The notes beneath the pieces are model-generated. The model was not told where the DNA came from and did not search any database. It was given only the letters and a program-made list of their open reading frames with translations. Made by a program: the position numbers and the translations under genes. DNA of 52,376 bases, from assembly GCA_022795805.1 (NCBI GenBank), contig JAAWHK010000006.1:1-52376 (forward strand). Direction: 5' to 3'. Each line of letters starts with the position of its first letter. Position 1 is the first letter of the stretch. Origin of the DNA: Hungatella sp. GTDB lineage: Bacteria > Bacillota > Clostridia > Lachnospirales > Lachnospiraceae. Of the stretch, positions 42,107-52,376 are shown piece by piece.

Positions 42107-43399
42107 TTAACCTATCTTCAGCCGGAACTTCTGAAGATCTTTATCGCACTCGGCCCGCTCTATCATAGCCCCCAGGCCTTTCAGCTTCTCCTCAAAATGC
42201 TCATATCCCCGCTGGATATATCCGATCTCGTCGATCACCGTGTATCCGTCTGCAGCCAGACCGGCTAAAACCAGAGCTGCACCTGCCCGCAGGTCCGGCG
42301 CATTAACAGAAGCGCCAGTAAACCCCCTGACACCGTCGATAACCGCCACATTGCCTTCCACCTTAATGTTGCTTCCCATACGTGCCAGCTCGTCCACATA
42401 TTTAAACCGATTCTCAAAAATACTCTCCGTCACAATGCTGGTTCCGTGGGCCAATGCCAGTGTCACGGACATCTGCGGCTGCATATCCGTGGGAAATCCC
42501 GGGTACGGCAGCGTATTGATGTTGGTATGCTTCTGGCGGGGTTTTCCTACCACTCGCACGGCGTCGTCAAATTCCACCACCTCACAGCCGATCTCCAAAA
42601 GTTTGGCAGAAATCGCCTCCAGATGCTTTGGAATCACGTTTCGCACCGTAACATCACCCCTGGTAACCGCGGCGGCGCACATAAACGTCCCGGCTTCAAT
42701 CTGATCCGGAATAATGGAGTATTCTGTGCCGTGAAGCTTCCGGACACCCCTGATACGGATAATATCCGTACCGGCGCCTTTGATATTCGCTCCCATACTA
42801 TTGAGAAAGTTGGCCACATCCACCACATGGGGCTCCTTGGCCACATTCTCAATGATCGTCAGTCCCTCCGCCAGGGAGGCAGCCATCATGATATTGATGG
42901 TGGCGCCTACCGATACTTTGTCCAGGTAAATATGGCTTCCCACCAGGTCGATGGCATGAGCTACCACAGCTCCTCTCTCGATCTCAACCTTTGCCCCCAG
43001 TGCCCTGAAGCCTTTAAGATGCAGGTCAATAGGCCGGCTTCCGATGTTGCAGCCGCCGGGAAGGGGAACCTGTGCGCTCTTATATTTGCCCAGAAGGGCC
43101 CCTATAAAATAGTAGGAAGCCCGGATCCGTCTTATATACTCATCGTCTACTTCTACTTCATGGATATCTTTTGCGTTAAGTCTTACAGTATGTCTGTCAA
43201 TTCTCTCGACCCTGGCCCCGATCTCCTCAATGGCCTCCAGAAGGACATTGATATCTTTAACATCTGGAAGATTATCTATTAGTACATCTTCGTCTGTCAT
43301 AATCGCAGCCGCCAAAATGCCAAGGGCAGCATTCTTCGCTCCGCTGATCGTAACCTCTCCCACCAGCGGATTGCCGCCTTTCATAATATACTGTTCCAT
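42107..43399 (-). CDS. murA: UDP-N-acetylglucosamine 1-carboxyvinyltransferase
   Basis: MurA starts peptidoglycan synthesis by adding enolpyruvate from PEP to UDP-GlcNAc. The 430-residue length fits. It begins with the usual GGNPLVGEVTISGAKNAAL, with Lys22 and Asn23, and carries the active-site Cys117 in LPGGCNIGSRP. A Cys here, rather than Asp, predicts fosfomycin sensitivity. AGAGGTG precedes the ATG, and a TTGACG/TATAAT promoter lies about 65 bp upstream. It is a single-gene unit; whether a second murA paralogue exists elsewhere is unknown. Confidence 0.96.
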   Translation of the reverse strand: MEQYIMKGGNPLVGEVTISGAKNAALGILAAAIMTDEDVLIDNLPDVKDINVLLEAIEEIGARVERIDRHTVRLNAKDIHEVEVDDEYIRRIRASYYFIGALLGKYKSAQVPLPGGCNIGSRPIDLHLKGFRALGAKVEIERGAVVAHAIDLVGSHIYLDKVSVGATINIMMAASLAEGLTIIENVAKEPHVVDVANFLNSMGANIKGAGTDIIRIRGVRKLHGTEYSIIPDQIEAGTFMCAAAVTRGDVTVRNVIPKHLEAISAKLLEIGCEVVEFDDAVRVVGKPRQKHTNINTLPYPGFPTDMQPQMSVTLALAHGTSIVTESIFENRFKYVDELARMGSNIKVEGNVAVIDGVRGFTGASVNAPDLRAGAALVLAGLAADGYTVIDEIGYIQRGYEHFEEKLKGLGAMIERAECDKDLQKFRLKIG

Positions 43400-43464
43400 C
43401 CCGCACCTCTATATAATCATTCTGCTTTTTACAATCTCTTTACTTTTTTCTTTCGCGTAGATAA

Positions 43465-43493
43465 ATTATACTCCATCAAAGGGAGCTCGTCAA
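43465..43493 (-). promoter_or_regulatory. Promoter of murA
   Basis: On the minus strand, TTGACG, a 17-base spacer and perfect TATAAT lie about 65 bp before murA. Confidence 0.75.
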
Positions 43494-43520
43494 GACCACA
43501 GCAGGAGTTAAGGCCCCGGG

Positions 43521-43547
43521 ATTATTACGATTATTACATTTATTACA
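43521..43547. repeat. Three 9-bp tandem repeats
   Basis: ATTATTACG, ATTATTACA and TTTATTACA follow one another just after the stop of the large unknown gene. The array is too short to assign a role. Confidence 0.5.
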
Positions 43548-43549
43548 AT

Positions 43550-46024
43550 TTATGTTTCAACTTTTATGCCGCATATAAAGTCATTTTTATGATTTTCAAA
43601 GTATTCCGCACCGTCATTGAGTCCCATTTTTGTGGATTCTCCCGTAGATATATCGTATATTGACACATTGTATTGGTCAAATCCGTTAAGAAGAACATAA
43701 CTGCCGCCCTCCACATAGGCCAGCACCGGATATCCCTGTCCGATAAAATACAGCACCTGGTTCAGAGTGCATCCCCGGGCATCCAGCAGCACGGTCTTGC
43801 TGTCCGTCTCCATGTTTTCCGTAAACGATCCCAGACTGCGGATCGTATCATAGGCCTCCTTCTGCGGATCACGGATCGTAATCGCAGAGCCTCTGTCGAC
43901 CCGGTTCCACAAAATCCTCTGATTTTTATCCGTTACCAGCCCCATTTTATCATAGGAAGCATTAACCGCATCCGAAAAATCCCTGTAAATCCCCAGCAGC
44001 CGCCCCTGCCCATACGCATAAAAACGCATCTCTGAACCGGCGATATCCCCTGTTAATTCCAGTGTCTCCGTCTGATCATAGGTGATCTGCCGGGCTGCGG
44101 ATACATTTACCCCCCGTCCCCCTCTGACTTCTGTATCTAACTGTACAAAATACAGTTTCCTGCGGATCTCTGAAGCGAACCAGCCAATTCCCTCCATATA
44201 GACTTCCTCCGCCGCCGTGTTGCAGACAATGGTATCGTCGTCTATATATGTGTAGTCATGCTCCCCGCTTCTCTGATAGCGCTCCACATGAATCCTCGCA
44301 TTCTCTACCTGTACATTTGTGATATAGCAGCCCTCTTTCTCGTAGCGGGTCTGAAGCTCCAAATCCCCGTCCACAATCTCCAGCGCATACATGGGCTGCC
44401 CTTCTTCCCTCCCGTTTAAGATCCAGGTACTGTCCTGTCTGGAAAGACCGTACACGAAATCCCCCTGTACGAATCCCAGGCACTGTACCGCATCCCCCTG
44501 TGGAGCCCGAATCTCCTGAGTCTGCCCTGTGGCCAGATCAAACAGGTGAATCACCTCACAGCCGAAGGGGTCTGTACCCTCCTGCCATGCCACCTTTCTG
44601 TGTTCCCTGCTGATGGCATAGTTTCCCTCTTTCAGTCCATCTGCCACCACAATATGCTCATTACTGGACAGATCAATTCCGAATATGGCCTGTCCCCTGA
44701 ACAGGTACAGCATCCCCGCCTCGCTGCAGTAGGAAAGCTTCTCTATGTCTGTCTGCAGTTCCTCAAAAGACTCTGCCACCGGGATAAAAAATCTCTCCTC
44801 AATGGCACCCGAATTGGCGTATCGGCACATACTTATGCCCTGAGTCCCCTCATGTCTTCCCCTGTTCATGTACCCGTACACCAAAAAGTCTATATCCCCT
44901 TCGTCACTCACAGACACAATCTGAATATTATGCCGGCTGTATCCGCTTCGTCCGCTTTCATCCTGACTGCTTCGGAAGGAAAATACTCTGACAGCACGGG
45001 CCTCTTTCTGGTCATAGCACCACAGATCTCTGTTGAACACAAATGCCAGATAGCGCCCGTCAGAACTCTTTGCCAGCTCAATAGCCTCATCATTGCCAAT
45101 GCCCAGCATCAGTCTGCGGCCCGAATACAGATCCCTCTCCCCAGAGAAAATCTGGTTGGTGACCCGGTCAAAATCCATCATATAGATTCTCTTTGTGTTC
45201 CAGCGCATGGTGTAGTAGTCATCCACCTCATAGTATTCTTTCTCACCTGATTCCGACTGCCTGCTCACCTGATACGACACCTGAATCTGTCCCATGATTC
45301 CGTCAAGATCCCTCAGCCGTACCTGCATATCACCCTCCAGCCGCATGTCTAGCCCGGCCCAGGTAAGCTGGGAAAAGCTGGACTCAATGGTAACATGTCC
45401 CAGGGAGGAATTATCTGCCGTTTCCGATGTCTCCAGATATGTCACCAGATCCCCGGCCTGTCCCGGCGTAAGGCTTTTGACAGAAAACTCCCGTGCGAGA
45501 GCCAGCATCTGAGAACCATAATCATTCTCCGTCCATATAATCCGTGTATAGTAGTGCAAAACGCCCTGTTCCCGCGTCTCTATCATCAGATGGAGAAGGT
45601 ATTCCGTCTCCCGGGACAGAAGATTCTGAACAGGCAGCGTCAGCCGAATCTCCCCCTCATTCTCCCATCTGTCTATGGGTGTACGTTCCACCAGCCGCTT
45701 TAAATCCATACTCCGTATCTCGTACTGAACAGCCAGCACCTCCGATTCGCAGTATGCGATCCGCATGTTCAGCTGCCGGTCTTCCGGAAGAATCACGAGG
45801 GACTCCCGGGAAACTGCCTGACTCATCTCCTGCCGATAAGGCACCAGCCGGTTTTCCTCCCCCTGCGGCATCTGTGCATATGCCACAGGAAGAGTCGCAT
45901 CCTCCATAACCGTGTACACGGTCTCCGATTTATTCATGGTACTCTGTGCCGTTATAAAATAAACCCCCAGGGCGGCCACAAACACGCCGGCCAGGATCAG
46001 TATTCTTTTAATCATCTTGCTCAT
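43550..46024 (-). CDS. Large membrane-anchored protein of unknown function, C39-like C-terminus
   Basis: This 824-residue protein has one N-terminal membrane anchor (IKRILILAGVFVAALGVYFI) and a long acidic extracellular part. Its middle looks beta-rich and propeller-like, with repeated short blocks such as DGRYLAFVFNRDLWCYD and EHRKVAWQEGTDPF. The end has GCTLNQVLYFIGQGYPVLAY and then a GFDQYNVSIYDISTG stretch, a pattern close to C39-like papain-fold domains; I infer this with low certainty. I chose the ATG at 46024 (AAGGAAG 10 bases upstream) rather than 46051. The family is seen in Lachnospiraceae but has no named role that I can give. It lies upstream of murA, and the PPGG-repeat gene lies before it, 83 bp away and on the same strand. 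Confidence 0.78.
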   Translation of the reverse strand: MSKMIKRILILAGVFVAALGVYFITAQSTMNKSETVYTVMEDATLPVAYAQMPQGEENRLVPYRQEMSQAVSRESLVILPEDRQLNMRIAYCESEVLAVQYEIRSMDLKRLVERTPIDRWENEGEIRLTLPVQNLLSRETEYLLHLMIETREQGVLHYYTRIIWTENDYGSQMLALAREFSVKSLTPGQAGDLVTYLETSETADNSSLGHVTIESSFSQLTWAGLDMRLEGDMQVRLRDLDGIMGQIQVSYQVSRQSESGEKEYYEVDDYYTMRWNTKRIYMMDFDRVTNQIFSGERDLYSGRRLMLGIGNDEAIELAKSSDGRYLAFVFNRDLWCYDQKEARAVRVFSFRSSQDESGRSGYSRHNIQIVSVSDEGDIDFLVYGYMNRGRHEGTQGISMCRYANSGAIEERFFIPVAESFEELQTDIEKLSYCSEAGMLYLFRGQAIFGIDLSSNEHIVVADGLKEGNYAISREHRKVAWQEGTDPFGCEVIHLFDLATGQTQEIRAPQGDAVQCLGFVQGDFVYGLSRQDSTWILNGREEGQPMYALEIVDGDLELQTRYEKEGCYITNVQVENARIHVERYQRSGEHDYTYIDDDTIVCNTAAEEVYMEGIGWFASEIRRKLYFVQLDTEVRGGRGVNVSAARQITYDQTETLELTGDIAGSEMRFYAYGQGRLLGIYRDFSDAVNASYDKMGLVTDKNQRILWNRVDRGSAITIRDPQKEAYDTIRSLGSFTENMETDSKTVLLDARGCTLNQVLYFIGQGYPVLAYVEGGSYVLLNGFDQYNVSIYDISTGESTKMGLNDGAEYFENHKNDFICGIKVET

Positions 46025-46107
46025 TATACGATAACTTCCTTCTATCTGCATTTTCTCTATTGTAAATGCTAACCAGAAAAACTACAACTTAATCTTTTAT
46101 AAAATCA

Positions 46108-46725
46108 TTATCCACACAACCCGCTCCGGCATCTCCTTCTCTGCAGCTCATCCATAAACAGAACTTTTACAATATCCGAAAGCCAGCCATTATGGTGCGG
46201 AGGCCTTTTGGACGGCGGACCCCATGGCGGCGGGCCTCCAGGCGGCGGCCCCCACGGCGGACGGCCTCCAGGCGGCAGACCCCACGGCGGCGGACCTCCA
46301 GGCGGCGGACCTTCCGGCGGACGGCCTCCCGGTGGCGGACCCCACGGCGGCGGACCTCCAGGCGGACGGCCTCCAGACCCTCTCTGCATCGCCTCCATTC
46401 TGACGCTCATCGTCTCACTGTCCTTCTCTGCCATCTCTTCCTCTGAAGCATCTGTCAATTTCTCTGATATAAACTCTTCTGATATAAGCCCCTCTTCCGG
46501 AATCTTTTCTAGAACTGCTCTGCAGACAATTTCAATCATCAGCGGATCCGGATATTCGTCATAAATAGGGCTTCCGGTGTAATCCAGTGCATCACACTGT
46601 TCTGCCACATATCTCTGAATCCGCTTCATCCGCTGAGGATACATTCCCCGAAAGTATTCCATATCCCGAATCACTTCCGTCTTTGGCTTATCTTTCTCCT
46701 TCCACTGGGGAGAATACTCTGTCAT
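46108..46725 (-). CDS. Small protein with PPGG decapeptide repeats, unknown function
   Basis: This 205-residue protein has no signal peptide. Residues 1-115 are helical and acidic (MYPQRMKRIQRYVAEQCD, then GSPIYDEYPDPLMI). Residues 121-170 are five decapeptides of the form PPGG(P/R)PP(W/E)G(P/L), and the last 30 are basic (WLSDIVKVLF, then QRRRCRSGLCG). Pro/Gly-rich tails of this kind often mediate assembly or wall or spore contact; that is a guess. An AGGAG site precedes the ATG. The gene starts 210 bp after the nucleotidyltransferase gene, behind its terminator, with its own promoter. Confidence 0.75.
   Translation of the reverse strand: MTEYSPQWKEKDKPKTEVIRDMEYFRGMYPQRMKRIQRYVAEQCDALDYTGSPIYDEYPDPLMIEIVCRAVLEKIPEEGLISEEFISEKLTDASEEEMAEKDSETMSVRMEAMQRGSGGRPPGGPPPWGPPPGGRPPEGPPPGGPPPWGLPPGGRPPWGPPPGGPPPWGPPSKRPPHHNGWLSDIVKVLFMDELQRRRCRSGLCG
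46210..46365 (-). repeat. 30-bp tandem repeat, about five copies
   Basis: GC-rich 30-base units encode PPGGxPPxGx. The units are alike enough that slippage could change copy number. It is coding, not CRISPR: there are no distinct spacers. Confidence 0.8.
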
Positions 46726-46751
46726 TGACTTCTCCTGCTGCTCTTTACTTC

Positions 46752-46779
46752 ATCATATGCCGTTCTGCCCTTGGCGCAA
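46752..46779 (-). promoter_or_regulatory. Candidate promoter of the PPGG-repeat gene
   Basis: On the minus strand, TTGCGC, a 16-base spacer and TATGAT lie about 30 bp before the ATG. Confidence 0.5.
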
Positions 46780-46861
46780 CCCTCAGCATCGTAATTCTTT
46801 GCCGGAAGCCGCATTTAAAGCCGTGGTACGGGTTTTCTCCGAATGACTCTCCTCTGCACAC

Positions 46862-46924
46862 AAAAATGCTCCGGCAGTACAGCATATGCCTAAAGCATAC
46901 CCACACCGCCGGAGTTATGAAATT
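46862..46924 (-). terminator. Terminator of the nucleotidyltransferase gene
   Basis: On the minus strand, the outer stem CTCCGGC/GCCGGAG encloses a second hairpin (GTATGC with GCATA) and is followed by CATTTTTG. It lies just after the stop codon. Confidence 0.75.
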
Positions 46925-46935
46925 CTGTTTCGATT

Positions 46936-47862
46936 CTATTCCTGATACAGTCTCTCCGGATAAACTCCCTGATTGATTAAAGACCGAAGCGAATTAACCA
47001 CAGTCTGCTTATCTTCCTTATAGGTAACCCCAAACCATCTGTCCGGAGTCTCCAGCACCTTCACCGATGCCTTCCCTTCCTCCACCAGTCTGTCAATGAT
47101 CCGGGGAAGCAGATATTCGGACTTCACATCCCCCTCACTGAGTCCTGCAAGAAATTCCGGAAAGCCTCTCTCCAATTCATTCAGAAAGGATACAGGGAGT
47201 CCCCACATATTCATGGAAACGTGACAGCCGATGTCCACGAATGCGGGATTTCCCTGCTCGTCAAGAGCCTCAAGTCCGTCCCCGGCCCTCTTTATATCGT
47301 AGGTTTCCGTCACATTAAGCAGGTTTCCGTCCTCATCTACGTGGCACACGCCCCTGGTAACCCCGCCGTTTTCGCTGAGGGTGTTCACCAGCATAAACCC
47401 GCCCATGCACAAATCGTAAACGTTCCCGTCGTCCCTCATCTCATTGACCATATAGTCATGGATCTTTTTAAAACCTTCTTTTCCGTAATAATCGTCAGCG
47501 TTAATCACAAGAAACGGTCCGTCTACCAGCCCCTTGATGCTCAGCACCGCCTGTCCGGTTCCCCAGGGCTTCTTTCTGTCCGCCGACCTCTCAACCCCCT
47601 CCGGAAGATCGTTCAGTTCCTGGAACGCATACTCCACAGGGACAATCTTCTCAATCCGATTCCCGATTACCTCTTTAAAATCCTTCTCCAGATCCTTTCG
47701 GATAATAAAGATCACTTTATTGAAGCCTGCCCTGAGGGCATCGTAAATGGAGTAATCCATGATAATCTCTCCGCCGGGCCCCACCGGCTCCAGCTGCTTG
47801 ATGCCTCCTCCGAAACGGCTCCCGATTCCCGCCGCCATAATAACCAATGCAGTATCTCTCAT
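46936..47862 (-). CDS. Sugar-phosphate nucleotidyltransferase-like protein
   Basis: This 308-residue protein has the nucleotidyltransferase (GT-A-like) fold. VIMAAGIGSRFGGGIKQ lies near the start, which would bind the NTP, then a FLVINADDYY metal/nucleotide motif. The family is common in Clostridia and Bacteroidetes, and usually annotated only as nucleotidyltransferase; the sugar and nucleotide are not known. I set the start at 47862, where GGGGAGAG lies close before the ATG. Longer upstream readings lack a ribosome binding site and cross a promoter-like TATACT. It stands between the ATP synthase terminator and its own terminator, so it is monocistronic. Confidence 0.88.
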   Translation of the reverse strand: MRDTALVIMAAGIGSRFGGGIKQLEPVGPGGEIIMDYSIYDALRAGFNKVIFIIRKDLEKDFKEVIGNRIEKIVPVEYAFQELNDLPEGVERSADRKKPWGTGQAVLSIKGLVDGPFLVINADDYYGKEGFKKIHDYMVNEMRDDGNVYDLCMGGFMLVNTLSENGGVTRGVCHVDEDGNLLNVTETYDIKRAGDGLEALDEQGNPAFVDIGCHVSMNMWGLPVSFLNELERGFPEFLAGLSEGDVKSEYLLPRIIDRLVEEGKASVKVLETPDRWFGVTYKEDKQTVVNSLRSLINQGVYPERLYQE

Positions 47863-47909
47863 AATTCTCTCCCCGTTTTTCAATAAAATACTGTATTTTT
47901 TCGCTTCTC

Positions 47910-47940
47910 TGAGTATACCACATAAACGCCCAAAAGGAAA
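47910..47940 (-). promoter_or_regulatory. Candidate promoter of the nucleotidyltransferase gene
   Basis: On the minus strand, TTTCCT, a 17-base spacer and TATACT lie about 50 bp before the ATG. The -10 is good; the -35 is weak. Confidence 0.35.
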
Positions 47941-47976
47941 GCCAAACCACTCCTCACAGTCTGTCAGAAACCCCCG

Positions 47977-48026
47977 TAAAAAAAGATACCATGCGCGGCA
48001 AACGCCTGGTCGCATGGTATCTCTTT
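47977..48026 (-). terminator. Terminator of the ATP synthase operon
   Basis: On the minus strand, a perfect 12-bp stem AGATACCATGCG/CGCATGGTATCT has a loop of 15 bases and is followed by seven T. It lies directly after the atpC stop codon. Confidence 0.92.
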
Positions 48027-48028
48027 TG

Positions 48029-48427
48029 CTATTGTCTTGCTGATAAGCGGGTCAATGCCCTTCTGAGAGCCAGTTTGGCCCTCAGCGTATCGCACTCGGC
48101 TTTATTGTCCTTCAGACGCCGTTCCGCACGGACGCGGGCATCCTCGGCACGCTTCACATCGATCTCATCCGGCCACTCCACAACCTCTGCCATAATGGTT
48201 ATCATTTCCGGAAGGACCTCTATAAAACCCGCGTGAAGAGCCGCTCTCTTCACGCCGCCTGCCTCATGGATCTTCAGCACTCCCGGAGCCACAATGGCAG
48301 TCATGGGAATATGGTTCGCATAGACACCGATATCCCCCTCCGTGGTGGACAATTCCACCATGGACGCATCGCCTTCATAGAAGACCCGCTCCGGAGTAAC
48401 AATCTCTAATTTAAACATCTCAGCCAT
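48029..48427 (-). CDS. atpC: ATP synthase F1 epsilon subunit
   Basis: Epsilon is part of the F1 rotor stalk and limits ATP hydrolysis. The 132-residue protein starts MFKLEIVTPERVFYEGD (after MAE) and has the family pattern EGDIGVYANHIPM. Its C-terminal helical pair is complete (RAEDARVRAERRLK, ending LTRLSARQ). It is the last gene of the operon, 11 bp after atpD, and a strong terminator follows. Confidence 0.96.
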   Translation of the reverse strand: MAEMFKLEIVTPERVFYEGDASMVELSTTEGDIGVYANHIPMTAIVAPGVLKIHEAGGVKRAALHAGFIEVLPEMITIMAEVVEWPDEIDVKRAEDARVRAERRLKDNKAECDTLRAKLALRRALTRLSARQ

Positions 48428-48438
48428 GTTCTACCCTC

Positions 48439-49845
<1,407 letters not shown>

Positions 49846-49866
49846 TCATTCTTCCTCTATCCTTTT

Positions 49867-49939
49867 GCCATTGGCCCCCCGGACCAATGGCCTTACGCAT
49901 ACGCGCATGGTTACGGTTCATGGATGAACGTAACCGCGC
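49867..49939 (-). other. Two strong stem-loops in the atpG-atpD gap
   Basis: Hairpin one pairs GCCATTGG with CCAATGGC (49867-49891). Hairpin two (49903-49939) pairs GCGC, GGTTAC and GTTCAT with ATGAAC, GTAACC and GCGC, about 16 bp with two small bulges. Neither ends in a T-run, so they look like RNA processing or stability sites within the operon rather than terminators. Confidence 0.6.
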
Positions 49940-49981
49940 ATTCTCACTTAACCTTTACACACCGTCCAAAGATCAGCCGGA

Positions 49982-50833
49982 CTATGAGATAGCGTTGGCG
50001 CCCGCAACAATCTCCGTAAGCTCCTGGGTGATGGCACCCTGTCTGGCACGATTGTACTGCAGGCTCAATACCTCAATCATCTCCTCCGCGTTGCTGGTAG
50101 CGTTGTCCATGGCTGTCATACGGGCACCGTTTTCACTGGCCACCGCCTCAAGCAGCGCACCGTAAATCAGGCTGCTCATATACTTGGGTACGATGGAATT
50201 GAGAACCTCTTCCTCGTCCGGCTCATAGGTCATCAGCGCATGGGCTTTTTTGTCCTCCTCGCCGCTCTCCATCTCCACGGGAAGCAGCTTGATCAGCTTC
50301 GGAATCTGGGTTACCGTATTCTTAAACGACGTATATGCCAGATAAATCTCGCCGATCTCCCCTCTGGTAAACCCGTCGAGAAGCTCCAGGGTAATATCCG
50401 CCGCATCACGGTACAGAGGCTCATTAATTACCTCCGAGTAGTCGGCTTTAATCGCAAAGCCTTTCCGTGTCAGCCCGTCCCGTCCCTTTCTGCCAATCGC
50501 ATACACATAAGTGTCCTGGGCGGGAAGTTCCCCGTTTATAAGCTTGACAATGTTGTTGTTGTATCCGCCTGCCAGTCCTCTGTTGGAAGTAATGGCGATA
50601 ACCGCCTTCTTCTGAGAAGCCCCCGGCTTCAGATACTTATGGTCCAGATTCTCTGATTTCTGTAAAACGGAACTGATAGTCTCATACATCAGATTAAAGT
50701 ACGGTTTGGAGGCCTCTGCCTTGCTCTTGGACTTCTGCAGTTTTACGGTGGATACCAGTTTCATGGCCTTCGTAATCTGCTCAGTGCTTTGGATGCTGTC
50801 GCGTCTGCGTTTAATATCTCTCATGGATGCCAT
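49982..50833 (-). CDS. atpG: ATP synthase F1 gamma subunit
   Basis: Gamma is the central rotor shaft of F1. The 283-residue protein has the typical N-terminal MRDIKRRRDSIQSTEQITKAMKLV and C-terminal MTAMDNATSNAEEMI followed by YNRARQGAITQEL. It starts 19 bp after atpA with AGGTGA near the ATG. It is in the expected operon place, between alpha and beta. Confidence 0.97.
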   Translation of the reverse strand: MASMRDIKRRRDSIQSTEQITKAMKLVSTVKLQKSKSKAEASKPYFNLMYETISSVLQKSENLDHKYLKPGASQKKAVIAITSNRGLAGGYNNNIVKLINGELPAQDTYVYAIGRKGRDGLTRKGFAIKADYSEVINEPLYRDAADITLELLDGFTRGEIGEIYLAYTSFKNTVTQIPKLIKLLPVEMESGEEDKKAHALMTYEPDEEEVLNSIVPKYMSSLIYGALLEAVASENGARMTAMDNATSNAEEMIEVLSLQYNRARQGAITQELTEIVAGANAIS

Positions 50834-50852
50834 GATTCTTCACCTGCTTTCC

Positions 50853-52376
<1,524 letters not shown>

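Noticed and set aside
43521..43547. Three 9-bp repeats as a possible origin or iteron
   Set aside because: Too few and too short, with no DnaA boxes or replication gene nearby.
46190..46446. GC-rich regular repeat resembling a CRISPR array
   Set aside because: The repeats are contiguous 30-bp coding units with no unique spacers and no cas genes; they translate to PPGG decapeptides.

Overview
The window reads as a chromosomal segment of a Gram-positive, anaerobic Firmicute, most likely a Lachnospiraceae (Clostridium cluster XIVa) gut bacterium. The evidence is protein-level: a type III glutamine synthetase, class II fructose-bisphosphate aldolase, a clostridial YbiT-like ABC-F ATPase, a SAM-I riboswitch before metK, DUF6273 and SpaA/CnaB-fold surface proteins, strong AGGAGG ribosome binding sites and near-consensus TTGACA/TATAAT promoters with 17-bp spacers. 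The species cannot be fixed from the sequence alone.

Layout. 0-16 kb is mostly housekeeping in short units: an AGCS amino-acid:sodium symporter, a zinc-dependent phospholipase C family protein, a small lipoprotein, a BCCT transporter, an ABC-F ATPase, a HIT protein, luxS, glnN (GSIII), fba, thrC with an upstream HD hydrolase gene, an Ig-like membrane protein and malQ. 16.1-36.0 kb is an accessory block: three secreted-protein genes read leftward as one operon from a promoter near 36.17 kb, only 24 bp apart. They encode a wall-binding/DUF6273 protein, a GLUG/Big-like/wall-binding protein, and a 4668-residue SpaA/CnaB-type protein. 36-48 kb returns to core genes: glgB, a DUF3810 membrane protein, lepB, metK with its SAM-I riboswitch, murA, a large membrane-anchored protein of unknown role, a small PPGG-repeat protein and a sugar-nucleotidyltransferase-like protein. 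48-52.4 kb holds the distal half of the F-type ATP synthase operon (atpA, atpG, atpD, atpC), cut by the right edge.

The most interesting part is the surface operon. Its giant protein contains a complete sortase sorting signal (LPRTG, membrane span, KRRR tail) that is not at the C-terminus. In the same frame it is followed at once by a second signal peptide and about 300 residues of another membrane-anchored protein. The join lies on a GGGG run: losing one G would end the first protein at a TGA overlapping a TTG start, with an AAGGAGG just upstream. The locus is therefore either a natural polyprotein, a frameshift-controlled gene pair, or a one-base sequence error. The operon also sits between the glycogen/glucan genes malQ and glgB, which both carry unusual charged, low-complexity C-terminal tails.

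No tRNA, rRNA, CRISPR array, insertion sequence or phage gene was recognised. No stretch longer than about 300 bases lacks a gene; the longest gaps (about 297 bp before metK, about 239 bp before the surface operon, and the first 202 bp) hold regulatory elements.
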